Shown here: positions 48,463-57,435 of the stretch, piece after piece
Layout of the letters: each line of letters starts with the position of its first letter
Numbering within the stretch: the first letter of the stretch is position 1
Source: Zoogloea sp. 1C4
GTDB lineage: Bacteria > Pseudomonadota > Gammaproteobacteria > Burkholderiales > Rhodocyclaceae
Assembly (NCBI RefSeq): GCF_009469605.1
Contig: NZ_SSXU01000002.1
Location: 176,807 to 240,806 of the forward strand
Direction of reading: 5' to 3'
DNA: 64,000 bases
Translations under genes and position numbers: made by a program
Notes under the pieces: model-generated
What the model saw: the letters and a program-made list of their open reading frames with translations, nothing else
The model's database searches: none
Told to the model about the DNA's origin: nothing

Positions 48463-49968
48463 ATGGGCGCACCACTGCTTTCATCGGAAGTTGCCGCCAT
48501 CTTCGGGGCCCTCGGGCAGCCGGCTCCGGCGGCGGGGGATTGGGCGGTGCGTTCGCCCATCGACGGCAGCCGGATCGGCATGGCCCCGCGGGCCGACGAC
48601 GTGGCCGGCGCGGTGGCCCGGGCGCGGGCGGCCTTCCTGCGCTGGCGGCTGGAGCCGGCGCCCCGGCGGGGCGAGGTGGTGCGGCGCTTCGGGCTGCTGC
48701 TGCGCCGGCACAAGCCGCAGCTGGCGCGGCTGGTGAGCATCGAGAGCGGCAAGATCGTGGCCGAGGGGCTGGGCGAGGTGCAGGAGATGATCGACATGTG
48801 CGACTTCGCGGTCGGGCTGTCGCGCCAGCTCTACGGGCTCACCATCGCCAGCGAGCGGCCGGGCCACCGGATGATGGAAACCTGGCATCCGCTGGGGGTG
48901 GTCGGGGTGATCTCCGCGTTCAACTTTCCGGTGGCGGTGTGGGCCTGGAACGCCACGCTGGCGCTGGTGTGCGGCGACGCGGTGATCTGGAAACCGTCGT
49001 CGCGCACGCCGCTTACCGCGCTGGCCTGCCAGGGCCTGCTGCTGGCGGCGATGGCCGAGGCGGGCGACGTGCCGCCGGGGCTCAGCCAGGTGCTGGTGGG
49101 GCCGGCGGCCACGGGCCTGGCACTGGCCGATCATCCGGACGTGGCGCTGCTTTCGGCCACCGGCTCGACGGCCATGGGGCGGACGCTGGCGCCGCGGGTG
49201 GCTGCGCGCTTCGGGCGCTGCCTGCTGGAGCTGGGCGGCAACAACGGGATGATCGTCACCCCGTCGGCCGATGTGGAGCTGGCGCTCAGGGCGATCGTCT
49301 TCTCGGCGGCCGGCACGGCGGGCCAGCGCTGCACCACGCTGCGCCGGCTGATCGTGCATGAATCCATTGCCCCGGTGCTGCTGCCGCGGGTGGCCGCGGC
49401 GCTGGCGAGCTTGCGGGTGGGGCATCCGCTGGATGAGGCCACGCTGGTCGGGCCGCTCATCGACGAGGTGGCGCTGGATGCCCACCGGGTGGCGCTGGCC
49501 CAGGCGCAGGCCGAAGGCGGCCGTGTGGACGGCGGCGAAACGGTGGCCGTGCCGGGCTGCCCGGACGGCTGCTACGTGCGTCCGGCGCTGGTGGAGATGC
49601 CGGCACAGACCGCGCTGGTGGCCCGCGAGACCTTCAGCCCCATCCTCTACGCGCTGCGCTACCGGCGCTTCGAAGAGGCGATTGCGCTCCACAACGGCGT
49701 GCCCCAGGGGCTGGCCTCGTCGATCTTCACCACCGACCTGCGCGAGGCGGAGCAGTTTCTGGCCGCGGCGGGGAGCGACTGCGGCATCGCCAACGTGAAC
49801 ATCGGGCCGTCCGGCGCCGAGATCGGCGGGGCCTTTGGCGGCGAGAAGGAGACCGGCGGCGGCCGCGAGGCGGGCTCGGACGCGTGGCGCAATTACATGC
49901 GGCGGGCCACCAACACCATCAACTACTCTGGCAGCCTGCCGCTGGCCCAGGGGGTGCGCTTTGGCTGA
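48463..49968 (+). CDS. Aldehyde dehydrogenase, ALDH7 (aminoadipate semialdehyde) type
   Basis: A 501-residue NAD-dependent aldehyde dehydrogenase. The general-base Glu is in LLELGGNNG and the catalytic Cys in TAGQRCTTLRR. The C-terminal GGAFGGEKETGGGREAGSDA followed by RATNTINYS is diagnostic of the ALDH7/antiquitin (AmaB, PcD) family, which oxidises 2-aminoadipate semialdehyde in lysine breakdown. AAGGAG precedes the ATG. No lysine-catabolic partner is next to it. Confidence 0.9.
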   Translation: MGAPLLSSEVAAIFGALGQPAPAAGDWAVRSPIDGSRIGMAPRADDVAGAVARARAAFLRWRLEPAPRRGEVVRRFGLLLRRHKPQLARLVSIESGKIVAEGLGEVQEMIDMCDFAVGLSRQLYGLTIASERPGHRMMETWHPLGVVGVISAFNFPVAVWAWNATLALVCGDAVIWKPSSRTPLTALACQGLLLAAMAEAGDVPPGLSQVLVGPAATGLALADHPDVALLSATGSTAMGRTLAPRVAARFGRCLLELGGNNGMIVTPSADVELALRAIVFSAAGTAGQRCTTLRRLIVHESIAPVLLPRVAAALASLRVGHPLDEATLVGPLIDEVALDAHRVALAQAQAEGGRVDGGETVAVPGCPDGCYVRPALVEMPAQTALVARETFSPILYALRYRRFEEAIALHNGVPQGLASSIFTTDLREAEQFLAAAGSDCGIANVNIGPSGAEIGGAFGGEKETGGGREAGSDAWRNYMRRATNTINYSGSLPLAQGVRFG

Positions 49969-50070
49969 GGGGCGATCAATTGACCCTATCGCGAGCAGGA
50001 ATATTGGCAATTGGACTTGATGATCCGCAGCGGCAAGAATGCAATCATCAAGAGACAGGAGGTGACCGCC

Positions 50071-50211
50071 ATGAGAACGATCCGCTACGCCAGCCACGCG
50101 GCCCACGCCAATGCCCAGGACCACCGCGTCCGCTTCGTGATCGGCTCGGTCGTCGTCGCCATCGGTGCAGCCTTGTGGCTCGCCGAGATGGCCCGCAGCC
50201 TCGTCGGCTGA
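50071..50211 (+). CDS. Small single-helix membrane protein
   Basis: A 46-residue protein with an excellent ribosome-binding site (AGGAGGTG eight bases before ATG 50071). A basic/His-rich N-terminus (RYASHAAHANAQDHR) is followed by one membrane helix (about 23-40, FVIGSVVVAIGAALWLAEM). It lies 24 bases before the ZIP transporter gene and probably shares its transcript. I do not recognise it; a role as a small partner or metal-binding peptide of the transporter is only a guess. Confidence 0.65.
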   Translation: MRTIRYASHAAHANAQDHRVRFVIGSVVVAIGAALWLAEMARSLVG

Positions 50212-50235
50212 TCCGGCCGCGATCCGGGAGGAACG

Positions 50236-51195
50236 ATGAACGATAACAACAGCGCCGGCGGCCTTGCGCTGGCCGGCGGCGAGATGGCGGGCCTTGCGTG
50301 GCGGGACGCCTGGCGCATCCAGGCCCGCCAGCATCCGTGGATGACCGGCGGGCTGGTGATCTCGCTGGCGGCGATGCTGCTGCTTCTGGCGAGCGGCGTA
50401 AGCGACGGCATCGCCGGCGGGGGCGAGCCCCTGCGGCTGGCGATGCTGGGCGGGCTGGCCGGCTTTGGCGCCACGGCGCTGGGCGCGCTGGCAGGGATCA
50501 CCCTGCGCAAGCTGTCGGCCCGGGCCGAGGACAGCCTGCTGGGCTTTGCGGCGGGGATGATGCTGGCCGCCAGCTCCTTCTCGCTGATCCTGCCCGGCCT
50601 TGCCGCCGCCAAGGAGATGACCGGCAACGGCGCGATGGGGGCGCTCACGGTGACCGCCGGGATGGCCCTGGGCGTGCTGCTGATGCTGGGCCTCGACCGC
50701 TTCACCCCCCACGAACACGAGAGCACCGGCCCCTGCGGCCCGGGCTGCGACCGGGTGGGCAAGGTGTGGCTGTTCGTGCTGGCGATCACCCTGCACAACC
50801 TGCCGGAAGGCATGGCCATCGGGGTGAGCTTCGCCCAGGGCGACATGAACGTGGGCCTGCCTCTCACCAGCGCCATCGCGATCCAGGACATCCCCGAGGG
50901 CCTCGCCGTGGTGATGGCGCTCCGCGCCGCGGGCGTGCGGGCCTGGCCGGCGGTGCTGATGGCGGGGGCGTCGGGCCTGATGGAGCCGCTGGGCGCGCTG
51001 TTCGGCGCGGGCATCGCCGGCGGGCTGGCGCTGGCCTACCCTATCGGGCTGGGCCTGGCGGCCGGGGCGATGATCTTCGTGGTGTCCCACGAGGTGATCC
51101 CGGAAACCCACCGCAACGGCCACCAGACCTCCGCCACCCTCGGCCTGATGGCGGGCTTTGCGGTGATGATGTTCCTCGATACGGCGATGGGCTGA
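50236..51195 (+). CDS. ZIP family metal transporter
   Basis: A 319-residue transporter with about eight helices. The metal-binding helix pair carries LHNLPEGMAIG and IAIQDIPEGLAVVM, the ZIP/GufA signature. A His/Cys-containing loop (HEHESTGPCGPGC) sits between helices, a plausible cytoplasmic metal sensor. It imports (GufA-like members may export) Zn2+ or other divalent ions. GGAGG lies before the ATG. It ends 1 base before the stop of the convergent TIR gene. Confidence 0.9.
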   Translation: MNDNNSAGGLALAGGEMAGLAWRDAWRIQARQHPWMTGGLVISLAAMLLLLASGVSDGIAGGGEPLRLAMLGGLAGFGATALGALAGITLRKLSARAEDSLLGFAAGMMLAASSFSLILPGLAAAKEMTGNGAMGALTVTAGMALGVLLMLGLDRFTPHEHESTGPCGPGCDRVGKVWLFVLAITLHNLPEGMAIGVSFAQGDMNVGLPLTSAIAIQDIPEGLAVVMALRAAGVRAWPAVLMAGASGLMEPLGALFGAGIAGGLALAYPIGLGLAAGAMIFVVSHEVIPETHRNGHQTSATLGLMAGFAVMMFLDTAMG

Positions 51196-51196
51196 G

Positions 51197-52663
51197 TCAG
51201 CCGGGCGGTTTGGGGAGTGCGGCGCGGATCAGCGCGGCCTCCTCGGCCCGGCGGCGCTGGAGGGCGGGGAAGCCGGCCGGCATCCGCAGCGCCTCGATGG
51301 CATCGGCCAGCTCGGTCCAGCGCCGTCCGGCGATGAGCGGGGTGAGGGTGGCCCAGTGCCGCTGGCCGAAGCCCACGTTGAAGGCCAGCGACAGCAGGGC
51401 CGTGTGCACCGCGGCGGGTGTGGCGGCTTCGCCCACCTCCGGGTGGCGAGACAGCACGCCCTTCCACCACACCTCGACCACCTCCGGCACCAGCTGGGCA
51501 ACGTCGGCCGGCTTGATGCGGATGCGTTCGAGGATCGGGTTGGCGGCGAAGGCAGCCTGGGCGTCGGCGTCGCGCTTGCCGGTGACGGCCAGCACCGCCT
51601 GCAGTTCGGCCGGGGTGAGCAGGAACTCATATCGGCGGCGGATCACCTCCGGCCGGGCCGTGGCCAGATCGGTGGCCGGGTCGATCCACCCGGAGCGGCC
51701 GAGCAGCTTCACGGTGCCGGCTACCCCTTCGCGCTTCATCAGGAAATCCAGATCGCCGCGAAAGCCGATCTGCGCCGCCAGCGTGGCCTGATGCTGGCGG
51801 GTGATGTCGGCAAGGCGCTCGGCGAGGCCGCGCTGCTCAATCTCGATGCCGGCCAGATCCGACGCGCCATCGGGCCGGGCCCGGGCGGCGGCGGCCAGCT
51901 GGTCGAGCCGCAGGGCGAGGGCGCGCAGCTCGGCGCTGCGGGCATGGAGGAGTTCCCGCTGGGTGGCGGCGAGGGCCACCTCGGCCCGCTGGCGCTGCTC
52001 GACGGCCACCGCTTCGGCATCCCGCGCCACCTTGGCCTGCCACATCGCCAGCACCGCGGCGATGGCGATGGCGGTGACGCCGCTCTGCACGAACAGCCGG
52101 TTGCGCCGGAGCTGGCGGACGTTGGCGTTGTCCAGCTCGTCGCGGCGCATGCCGCGCAGGGGCGCCGCGACGCTCGTCACCGCCTCGTGGAAGCGCGTGT
52201 TGTCGAGGGTGAGTGACTCGGCATCGGCCGCCCAGCGCAGATCCACGTGCAGGGGCTCTTCCGTCAGCCGGCCGGCGAGGCAGCGGGGCAGGGCGGTGCT
52301 GTGGGTCCAGTCGAAATCGCCGGCCTGCTTGTCCCACACGATCTCGCCGGCGGTGAGCACGATCAACAGGCGATCGACGCTGCGGTTGGTCAGCCACCAT
52401 GCCACCTCCTCGCCGCACCAGGGCGACGCGGCCGACTGGGGGCTGGCGAAGAACAGCAGCCATTCGGCGGCTTCCAGGTGGGCGACGATGCCCGACCACA
52501 GGCCGGGGCTGGCGCTGAGGTCGGAGCCGTCGCGGAACACGTCCAGCCCGCGCAGCCTGAGCAGCGGCTTGCCGATGCGTTCCAGCCCGTCCTCGAAGGC
52601 CGGCGCGAGCCGGGCGTCGGCCGCGTGGCTGTAGGAGATGAAGGCGTGGTGATGGAGAGTCAT
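51197..52663 (-). CDS. TIR domain - transmembrane - lysozyme-like fusion protein
   Basis: A 488-residue protein with an unusual architecture. Residues 5-135 are a TIR domain (AFISYSHAAD; SPWCGEEVAWW with the putative catalytic Glu E85/E86). One membrane helix lies at about 190-208 (QSGVTAIAIAAVLAMWQ), then an Ala/Arg/Glu-rich coiled coil (210-292). The C-terminal domain (300-485) looks like a phage-lysozyme/pesticin-type muramidase: FLMKREG with candidate catalytic E312, SGWIDPATDL, TALLSLAFNVG and LQRRRAEEAALI. The TIR part would be cytoplasmic and the muramidase part periplasmic. ATG 52663 is chosen at the domain start. A defence or lysis role is inferred only; the muramidase similarity is from pattern memory. 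Confidence 0.8.
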   Translation of the reverse strand: MTLHHHAFISYSHAADARLAPAFEDGLERIGKPLLRLRGLDVFRDGSDLSASPGLWSGIVAHLEAAEWLLFFASPQSAASPWCGEEVAWWLTNRSVDRLLIVLTAGEIVWDKQAGDFDWTHSTALPRCLAGRLTEEPLHVDLRWAADAESLTLDNTRFHEAVTSVAAPLRGMRRDELDNANVRQLRRNRLFVQSGVTAIAIAAVLAMWQAKVARDAEAVAVEQRQRAEVALAATQRELLHARSAELRALALRLDQLAAAARARPDGASDLAGIEIEQRGLAERLADITRQHQATLAAQIGFRGDLDFLMKREGVAGTVKLLGRSGWIDPATDLATARPEVIRRRYEFLLTPAELQAVLAVTGKRDADAQAAFAANPILERIRIKPADVAQLVPEVVEVWWKGVLSRHPEVGEAATPAAVHTALLSLAFNVGFGQRHWATLTPLIAGRRWTELADAIEALRMPAGFPALQRRRAEEAALIRAALPKPPG

Positions 52664-52708
52664 GGCGGGCGCGCTCGTTCCGGGATGACGCCGCCCATCA
52701 TCCGCCGG

Positions 52709-52729
52709 ACGATTGGTTTTTCCAATCGT
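52709..52729. promoter_or_regulatory. Inverted repeat between the TIR gene and dps
   Basis: ACGATTGG and CCAATCGT face each other across five T residues. It lies 45 bases upstream of the TIR-lysozyme start and 20 bases before the dps -35 element, so it may be an operator for either gene. Confidence 0.4.
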
Positions 52730-52747
52730 CAGCAGCGAACATGACAA

Positions 52748-52777
52748 TTGGACGCTGCCCCCGGCCAGGCCTATACT
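52748..52777 (+). promoter_or_regulatory. Sigma-70 promoter of dps
   Basis: TTGGAC and TATACT, separated by 18 bases, 39 bases before the dps ATG at 52816. I see no OxyR tetrad of ATAG/CTAT half-sites. Confidence 0.55.
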
Positions 52778-52815
52778 CTCTCCATCGACGACGAACGACC
52801 GACAAGGAGACGACC

Positions 52816-53316
52816 ATGAAAAAGAAAGCCACCAAGACCGCCGGCCCCGTGATGGACATCGGCATCAGCGCCGACGACCGGACCGAGATCGCCGCCGGCC
52901 TGTCGCGCCTCCTGGCCGACAGCTTCAACCTCTACCTGATGACCCACAACTTCCACTGGAACGTGAAGGGGCCGATGTTCAACACCCTGCACCAGATGTT
53001 CATGGCCCAATACACCGAGCAGTGGAACGCGCTGGACGTGATCGCCGAGCGCATCCGCGCCCTCGGCCACCCGGCGCCGGGCACCGGCAAGCTGTTCGCC
53101 TCGCTCACCTCCATCGACGAGCCCGAAGGCGTGCCGGCGGCGCTCGACATGGTCCGTCTGCTGGTGGCCGCCCAGGAAGCCACCGCCCGAACCGCCCGGG
53201 GCCTGTTCCCGCTGGTGGACAAGGCCAATGACCAGCCCACCGCCGACCTGCTCACCCAGCGGCTGGAAGTCCACGAGAAGACCGCCTGGATGCTGCGCAG
53301 CCTGCTCGAAGAATGA
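52816..53316 (+). CDS. dps: Dps family DNA-protecting ferritin
   Basis: A 166-residue mini-ferritin. The inter-subunit ferroxidase residues are in THNFHWNVKGP and QWNALDVIAERIRALG. The N-terminus is lysine-rich (MKKKATKTAG), as in DNA-binding Dps. Twelve subunits store iron and detoxify H2O2. AAGGAG precedes the ATG; a sigma-70 promoter and a clear terminator delimit a single-gene unit. Confidence 0.92.
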   Translation: MKKKATKTAGPVMDIGISADDRTEIAAGLSRLLADSFNLYLMTHNFHWNVKGPMFNTLHQMFMAQYTEQWNALDVIAERIRALGHPAPGTGKLFASLTSIDEPEGVPAALDMVRLLVAAQEATARTARGLFPLVDKANDQPTADLLTQRLEVHEKTAWMLRSLLEE

Positions 53317-53337
53317 GCTGACCCCATCCCGGATGAC

Positions 53338-53372
53338 GGCAGCAGCGTGCAAGGCGCTGCTGCCGTTTTTTT
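53338..53372 (+). terminator. Intrinsic terminator of dps
   Basis: GGCAGCAGCG pairs with CGCTGCTGCC around a 7-base loop; after one G there are seven T residues. It lies 21 bases after the dps stop. Confidence 0.9.
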
Positions 53373-53390
53373 CGTTTCGCGCCTGCTCTT

Positions 53391-53457
53391 GTCGGGCTGA
53401 AGCCCGACCTACAGGTTCGCCGGCCCTCACGCCGTGCAGGTCGGGCTTCAGTCCGAC
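53391..53457. repeat. REP family B inverted pair, locus 5
   Basis: Copies at 53391-53412 (minus, GTCGGGCT / AGCCCGAC) and 53436-53457 (plus, GCAG head), with 23 bases between. The heads face each other as at locus 3. Confidence 0.85.
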
Positions 53458-53483
53458 ATTCCCCGCTCCGATTCGTCCCCGAT

Positions 53484-53525
53484 CGTTCGGATTTCCGAAC
53501 GCCTTTTCCGGCGCAAATCCGGAAA
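53484..53525 (+). promoter_or_regulatory. Tandem palindromes, probable DctD upstream activator sites
   Basis: Two adjacent inverted repeats: CGTTCGG / CCGAACG (53484-53501, 4-base spacer) and TTTCCGG / CCGGAAA (53505-53525, 7-base spacer). Their centres lie about 129 and 106 bases before the predicted sigma-54 start at 53621, the usual place for paired enhancer sites of a DctD-type activator. dctBD lies downstream at 57436-60622. Confidence 0.6.
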
Positions 53526-53594
53526 TCCGTTTTCCGTCTCGCGCCCTCAAATAAAAAATCCAATCCGATCAGTGTGTTGCTGTCTCCGGCAGGC

Positions 53595-53610
53595 TGGCAC
53601 GCGCCGTGCA
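53595..53610 (+). promoter_or_regulatory. Sigma-54 promoter of aspA and the dicarboxylate carrier
   Basis: TGGCACGCGCCGTGCA has a perfect -24 element and GC exactly 10 bases after GG. It lies 57 bases before the aspA ATG. It fits control by the sigma-54-dependent DctD. Confidence 0.72.
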
Positions 53611-53666
53611 ATGGATAAGGCATGGCGCCCGCAGTGGCGCTGCCAATAAAACCGGAGACAAAAAAC

Positions 53667-55112
<1,446 letters not shown>

Positions 55113-55145
55113 TCCCCACCCGCATCCGACCTCGAGGAATTCATC

Positions 55146-56450
55146 ATGAAAATGAACCGGCTCACGACCCTGATCGGCATCGCCCTGCTGCTCGGCGTCA
55201 TCGTCGGCTACGCGTGCAACACGCTGGCCGGTAGTCCTGCCCAGGCGAAGGAGATCGCCAGCTACTTCGGCATCCTCACCGACATCTTCCTGCGCCTCAT
55301 CAAGATGATCATCGCCCCGCTGGTGTTTGCCACCCTGGTGGCGGGCCTGGCCGGGATGGGTGACTCGAAGACCGTCGGGCGCATCGGCGCCAAGGCGCTG
55401 GGCTGGTTCGTCGGCGCGTCGTTCTGTTCGCTGCTGCTCGGGCTGGTGTTCGCCAACCTGCTGCAGCCGGGCGCCCACCTGGGCGTGCCGCTGCCGGACG
55501 TGGGTTCCGCCACCAACCTGAAGACCGGCGCCCTCAACCTGAAGGACTTCATCACCCACGTCTTCCCGAAGAACATCTTCGAGGCGATGGCGGCCAATGA
55601 GATCCTGCAGATCCTGGTGTTTTCGGTGTTCTTCGGGCTGGCCCTCGGCCACCTGCACAACCAGACCGCCCGCAGCCTGGTGTGCACGATGGAAGAGGTG
55701 GTGCACGTGATGCTGAAGGTCACCGACTACGTGATGCGCTTTGCCCCGGTGGGCGTGTTCGGCGCCGTGGCCGGTGCCATCACCACCCAGGGCCTGGGCA
55801 TGCTGCTGGTGTTCGGCAAGCTGCTGGTGAGCTTCTACGTGGCGCTGGCCGCCCTGTGGTGCGTGCTCATCGCCGCCGGCTACTTCGTGCTCGGCAAGGA
55901 TGTCTTCCGCCTGCTCAAGCTGGTGCGCGGCCCGATGCTGGTGGGCTTCTCCACCGCCAGCAGCGAGTCGGTGTATCCGAAGCTGATGGAACAGCTCGAG
56001 AAGTTCGGCATCCGCAACCGCGTCACCAGCTTCGTGCTGCCCCTGGGCTACTCCTTCAATCTGGATGGCTCGATGATCTACACCACCTTCGCCGCGCTGT
56101 TCGTGGCCCAGGCCTACGACATCCCGCTCACCCTCGGCGCCCAGATCACCATGCTGCTGGTGCTGATGGTCTCCAGCAAGGGCATCGCCGGCGTGCCGCG
56201 TGCATCCCTGGTGGTGGTGGCCGCCGTGCTGCCGATGTTCGGCCTGCCGGAAGCCGGCCTGCTGCTGGTGCTGGGCATCGACCACTTCCTCGACATGGGC
56301 CGCACCGTGACCAACGTGCTCGGCAACGCCATCGCCACCGCCGTGGTGGCCAAGTGGGAAGGCGCCATCGACCCGGTGGACCCGGCCCTCGCCGACATCG
56401 AAGAGGCCCTGCCGGTGGAAGGCGACGACAGCGTCCCGGCCTTGGCTTGA
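55146..56450 (+). CDS. C4-dicarboxylate/glutamate symporter (DAACS family)
   Basis: A 434-residue symporter of the GltP/DctA family with eight helices and two re-entrant loops. The serine-rich hairpin FSTASSESVYPKLM and the helix 7/hairpin 2 motifs SFNLDGSMIYTTFAALF and SSKGIAGVPRASLVV are conserved. It moves C4-dicarboxylates or acidic amino acids with H+ or Na+. Substrate choice is inferred from aspA and the dctBD system nearby. It ends before a low-complexity stretch and an intrinsic terminator. Confidence 0.88.
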   Translation: MKMNRLTTLIGIALLLGVIVGYACNTLAGSPAQAKEIASYFGILTDIFLRLIKMIIAPLVFATLVAGLAGMGDSKTVGRIGAKALGWFVGASFCSLLLGLVFANLLQPGAHLGVPLPDVGSATNLKTGALNLKDFITHVFPKNIFEAMAANEILQILVFSVFFGLALGHLHNQTARSLVCTMEEVVHVMLKVTDYVMRFAPVGVFGAVAGAITTQGLGMLLVFGKLLVSFYVALAALWCVLIAAGYFVLGKDVFRLLKLVRGPMLVGFSTASSESVYPKLMEQLEKFGIRNRVTSFVLPLGYSFNLDGSMIYTTFAALFVAQAYDIPLTLGAQITMLLVLMVSSKGIAGVPRASLVVVAAVLPMFGLPEAGLLLVLGIDHFLDMGRTVTNVLGNAIATAVVAKWEGAIDPVDPALADIEEALPVEGDDSVPALA

Positions 56451-56451
56451 T

Positions 56452-56543
56452 GGGAAGGTGGGTAGTGGGGAGTAGGGAGTGGGGCCCACTTCCCACTTCC
56501 CATTCCCCACTCCCCACCCACCCACCCACCCACCCACCAACGA
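56452..56543. repeat. G-rich/C-rich low-complexity stretch with CCCA repeats
   Basis: GGGTAGTGGGGAGTAGGG and a further GGGG (56461-56485) give four G runs on the plus strand. A complementary C-rich half (56486-56520) follows and then about six CCCA/ACCC tetranucleotide repeats (to 56540). It can form either a long hairpin or a G-quadruplex and lies just after the carrier stop codon. Confidence 0.75.
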
Positions 56544-56586
56544 TCCTCCCTGATGAGGGCGGCCCTCCCATCCGCCCCATCTCCTT

Positions 56587-56616
56587 GCCCGGCGCTCCCC
56601 CGCGCCGGGCTTTTTT
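56587..56616 (+). terminator. Intrinsic terminator of aspA/dicarboxylate carrier operon
   Basis: GCCCGGCGC pairs with GCGCCGGGC around a 6-base loop and is followed by six T residues. Confidence 0.88.
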
Positions 56617-56628
56617 CCCTTCCGGATC

Positions 56629-57384
56629 ATGACTATCGACTGGTTCATCCTCGCTCCCGCAGCCTTCTTCGCCGGCATGGTCGATGCCGTGGTGGGCGGC
56701 GGCGGGCTCATTCAGATTCCCGTGCTGCTGACGTCCTTCCCTCAGACAGCCATCCCGACCCTCTTCGGCACCAACAAGGTGTCGAGCATCGCCGGCACCG
56801 GCGCCGCCCTGTGGCGCTACGCCCGGGCGGTGAAGATCCCGTGGCGGCTGGTGCTGCCCGCCACCGGCGCGGCGCTGGTGGGCGCGTGGCTCGGTGCGGC
56901 GGTGGTGGCCTGGCTGTCCCGCGAGGCGATGCGCCCGCTGGTGGTGGTGATGATGCTGGCGGTGGCGATCTACACCTTCCTGCGCAAGGATCTGGGCCAG
57001 ACGGAGACCCACGAGCCGCGTCCCGGCGACGCCTGGCGTGGCGCGCTGTTCGGGCTGGTGATCGGGCTCTACGACGGCTTCTTCGGGCCGGGCACCGGCA
57101 GCTTCCTGATCTTCGGTTTCGTGCGCCTCTTCGGGATGGACTTTGTGCGCGCTTCGGCCAGCGCCAAGGTCATCAACAGCGCCACCAACGTGTCGGCCAT
57201 CGCCTTCTTCGCCAGCCACGGGCCCATCCTGTGGGCGGTGGGCCTGACAATGGCGGTGTGCAACCTCGCCGGTGCCCAGCTCGGCACCCATCTGGCGCTG
57301 CGTCACGGGGCGGGCTTCATCCGCAAGGCCTTCCTGCTGGTGGTGGCGGTGCTGATCGTCAAGCAGCTCCACGATCTGCTCTGA
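56629..57384 (+). CDS. TSUP family (TauE/SafE) membrane exporter
   Basis: A 251-residue protein with seven to eight helices. The two TSUP repeats start with DAVVGGGGLIQIPVLL and GLYDGFFGPGTGSFLIF. Members export sulfite, sulfoacetate or other organic acid anions. It begins only 12 bases after the upstream terminator and lies 51 bases before dctB. The substrate is unknown; its place between dicarboxylate genes may be a coincidence. Confidence 0.88.
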   Translation: MTIDWFILAPAAFFAGMVDAVVGGGGLIQIPVLLTSFPQTAIPTLFGTNKVSSIAGTGAALWRYARAVKIPWRLVLPATGAALVGAWLGAAVVAWLSREAMRPLVVVMMLAVAIYTFLRKDLGQTETHEPRPGDAWRGALFGLVIGLYDGFFGPGTGSFLIFGFVRLFGMDFVRASASAKVINSATNVSAIAFFASHGPILWAVGLTMAVCNLAGAQLGTHLALRHGAGFIRKAFLLVVAVLIVKQLHDLL

Positions 57385-57435
57385 GCCCGCGCGCCGCCGC
57401 TGCTACCATAGGATCAACCCCCCGCATTGACCACC

